Notes under the pieces: generated by a model | What the model saw: the letters and a program-made list of their open reading frames with translations, nothing else | Databases searched by the model: none | What the model was told of the DNA's origin: nothing | Assembly (NCBI GenBank): GCA_965223035.1 | Contig: OZ244980.1 | Coordinates: 372,001 to 436,000, forward strand | Length of the DNA stretch: 64,000 bases | Source: CAMDPA01 sp965223035 | GTDB lineage: Bacteria; Pseudomonadota; Alphaproteobacteria; Rhizobiales; Hyphomicrobiaceae | Direction: 5' to 3' | Position numbers and translations under genes: made by a program | In this document: positions 63,943 to 64,000 of the stretch, one piece after another | Layout of the letters: the number at the start of each line of letters is the position of its first letter | How positions within the stretch are numbered: position 1 is the first letter of the stretch

Positions 63943-64000
63943 TTGATCATCGCGCCTTAAATTGGAACCGCAACGCCGATTCCAATTGCGCCGGTTCCGA
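63943..64000 (-). repeat. Two-hairpin repeat, copy G, cut by window end
   Basis: It begins TTGATCATCGCGCCTTAAAT, with TT where the other copies have TA, 64 bases after the PuuD-like stop codon. It continues as the long form and runs off the window. It is in the same orientation as copies A, B and C. Confidence 0.88.

Noticed and set aside
1..64000. CRISPR array
   Set aside because: Direct repeats found are single dispersed elements or a 13-bp tandem without spacers; no cas genes.
1..64000. tRNA or rRNA genes
   Set aside because: No cloverleaf with TTCGA-type T loop or rRNA segment was recognised in the intergenic regions by eye.

Overview
The window is high-GC DNA from an alphaproteobacterium. 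The hrcA-grpE pair, the DUF4175 (TIGR02302), DUF1194 and DUF4170 proteins, a BenE permease, an ScfR/RamB-type regulator divergent from isocitrate lyase, and abundant palindromic intergenic repeats all point there, probably to the Hyphomicrobiales/Rhodospirillales side; the genus cannot be fixed. No rRNA, tRNA or CRISPR array was seen. The left 2.4 kb is visibly richer in A/T than the rest.

Layout: 1-2.4 kb, two tandem paralogous exported TPR proteins, the first cut by the window edge. 2.6-6.3 kb, a polyamine/amino-acid block (ornithine-type decarboxylase, agmatinase-family ureohydrolase, APC permease). 6.7-9.8 kb, a diheme cytochrome c/DUF4384 protein and a cysteine-dioxygenase-like cupin. 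9.8-11.9 kb, grpE and hrcA. 12.5-15 kb, AsmA. 15.2-17.3 kb, BenE permease and a DUF1194 protein. 17.6-22.6 kb, a complete NitT/TauT-type ABC importer with an alpha/beta hydrolase. 23-29 kb, a glutathione transferase, then a TetR-controlled RND efflux pair. 29.5-31.5 kb, a hydrolase and an Ldh-family oxidoreductase. 31.5-32.8 kb, an IS481 remnant and an IS630 element. 32.9-38.2 kb, DUF4175 protein, gentisate-type dioxygenase, MarR, phosphoribosyltransferase. 38.7-44 kb, a sugar block (GH65, fused beta-phosphoglucomutase/trehalose-phosphatase, PfkB kinase). 44.3-48.6 kb, HTH protein, GT-C membrane protein, second glutathione transferase, cytochrome c, small secreted protein. 49.3-54.6 kb, a six-gene molybdenum-hydroxylase operon ending in a membrane cytochrome b. 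55-60.6 kb, glyoxylate shunt with its regulator. 60.7-64 kb, small hypotheticals, an RraA-like protein and a PuuD-like amidohydrolase.

The strongest unexplained signal is a family of 134-152 bp intergenic elements, six complete or nearly complete copies plus one remnant and one cut by the window end. Each is built of two hairpins and bounded by TAG at its ends. The ends form an inverted repeat resembling the ends of the resident IS630 element, and one copy directly abuts that element. Three copies supply the stop codon of the neighbouring gene and a fourth supplies a second in-frame stop, which suggests an IS630-type MITE family that inserts into TA, including the TA of stop codons, without harming the gene. 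One diverged copy keeps a perfect 28-bp stem through paired changes.

The second notable system is the Mo-hydroxylase operon (49.3-54.6 kb): a twin-arginine [2Fe-2S] subunit, a molybdopterin subunit, a FAD subunit with four extra cysteines, a 59-residue single-helix protein, a b-type cytochrome and an unknown 130-residue protein, all tightly coupled. It looks like an exported, membrane-attached dehydrogenase feeding quinones. A third is the overlapping pair that together matches the domain order of mycobacterial OtsB1.
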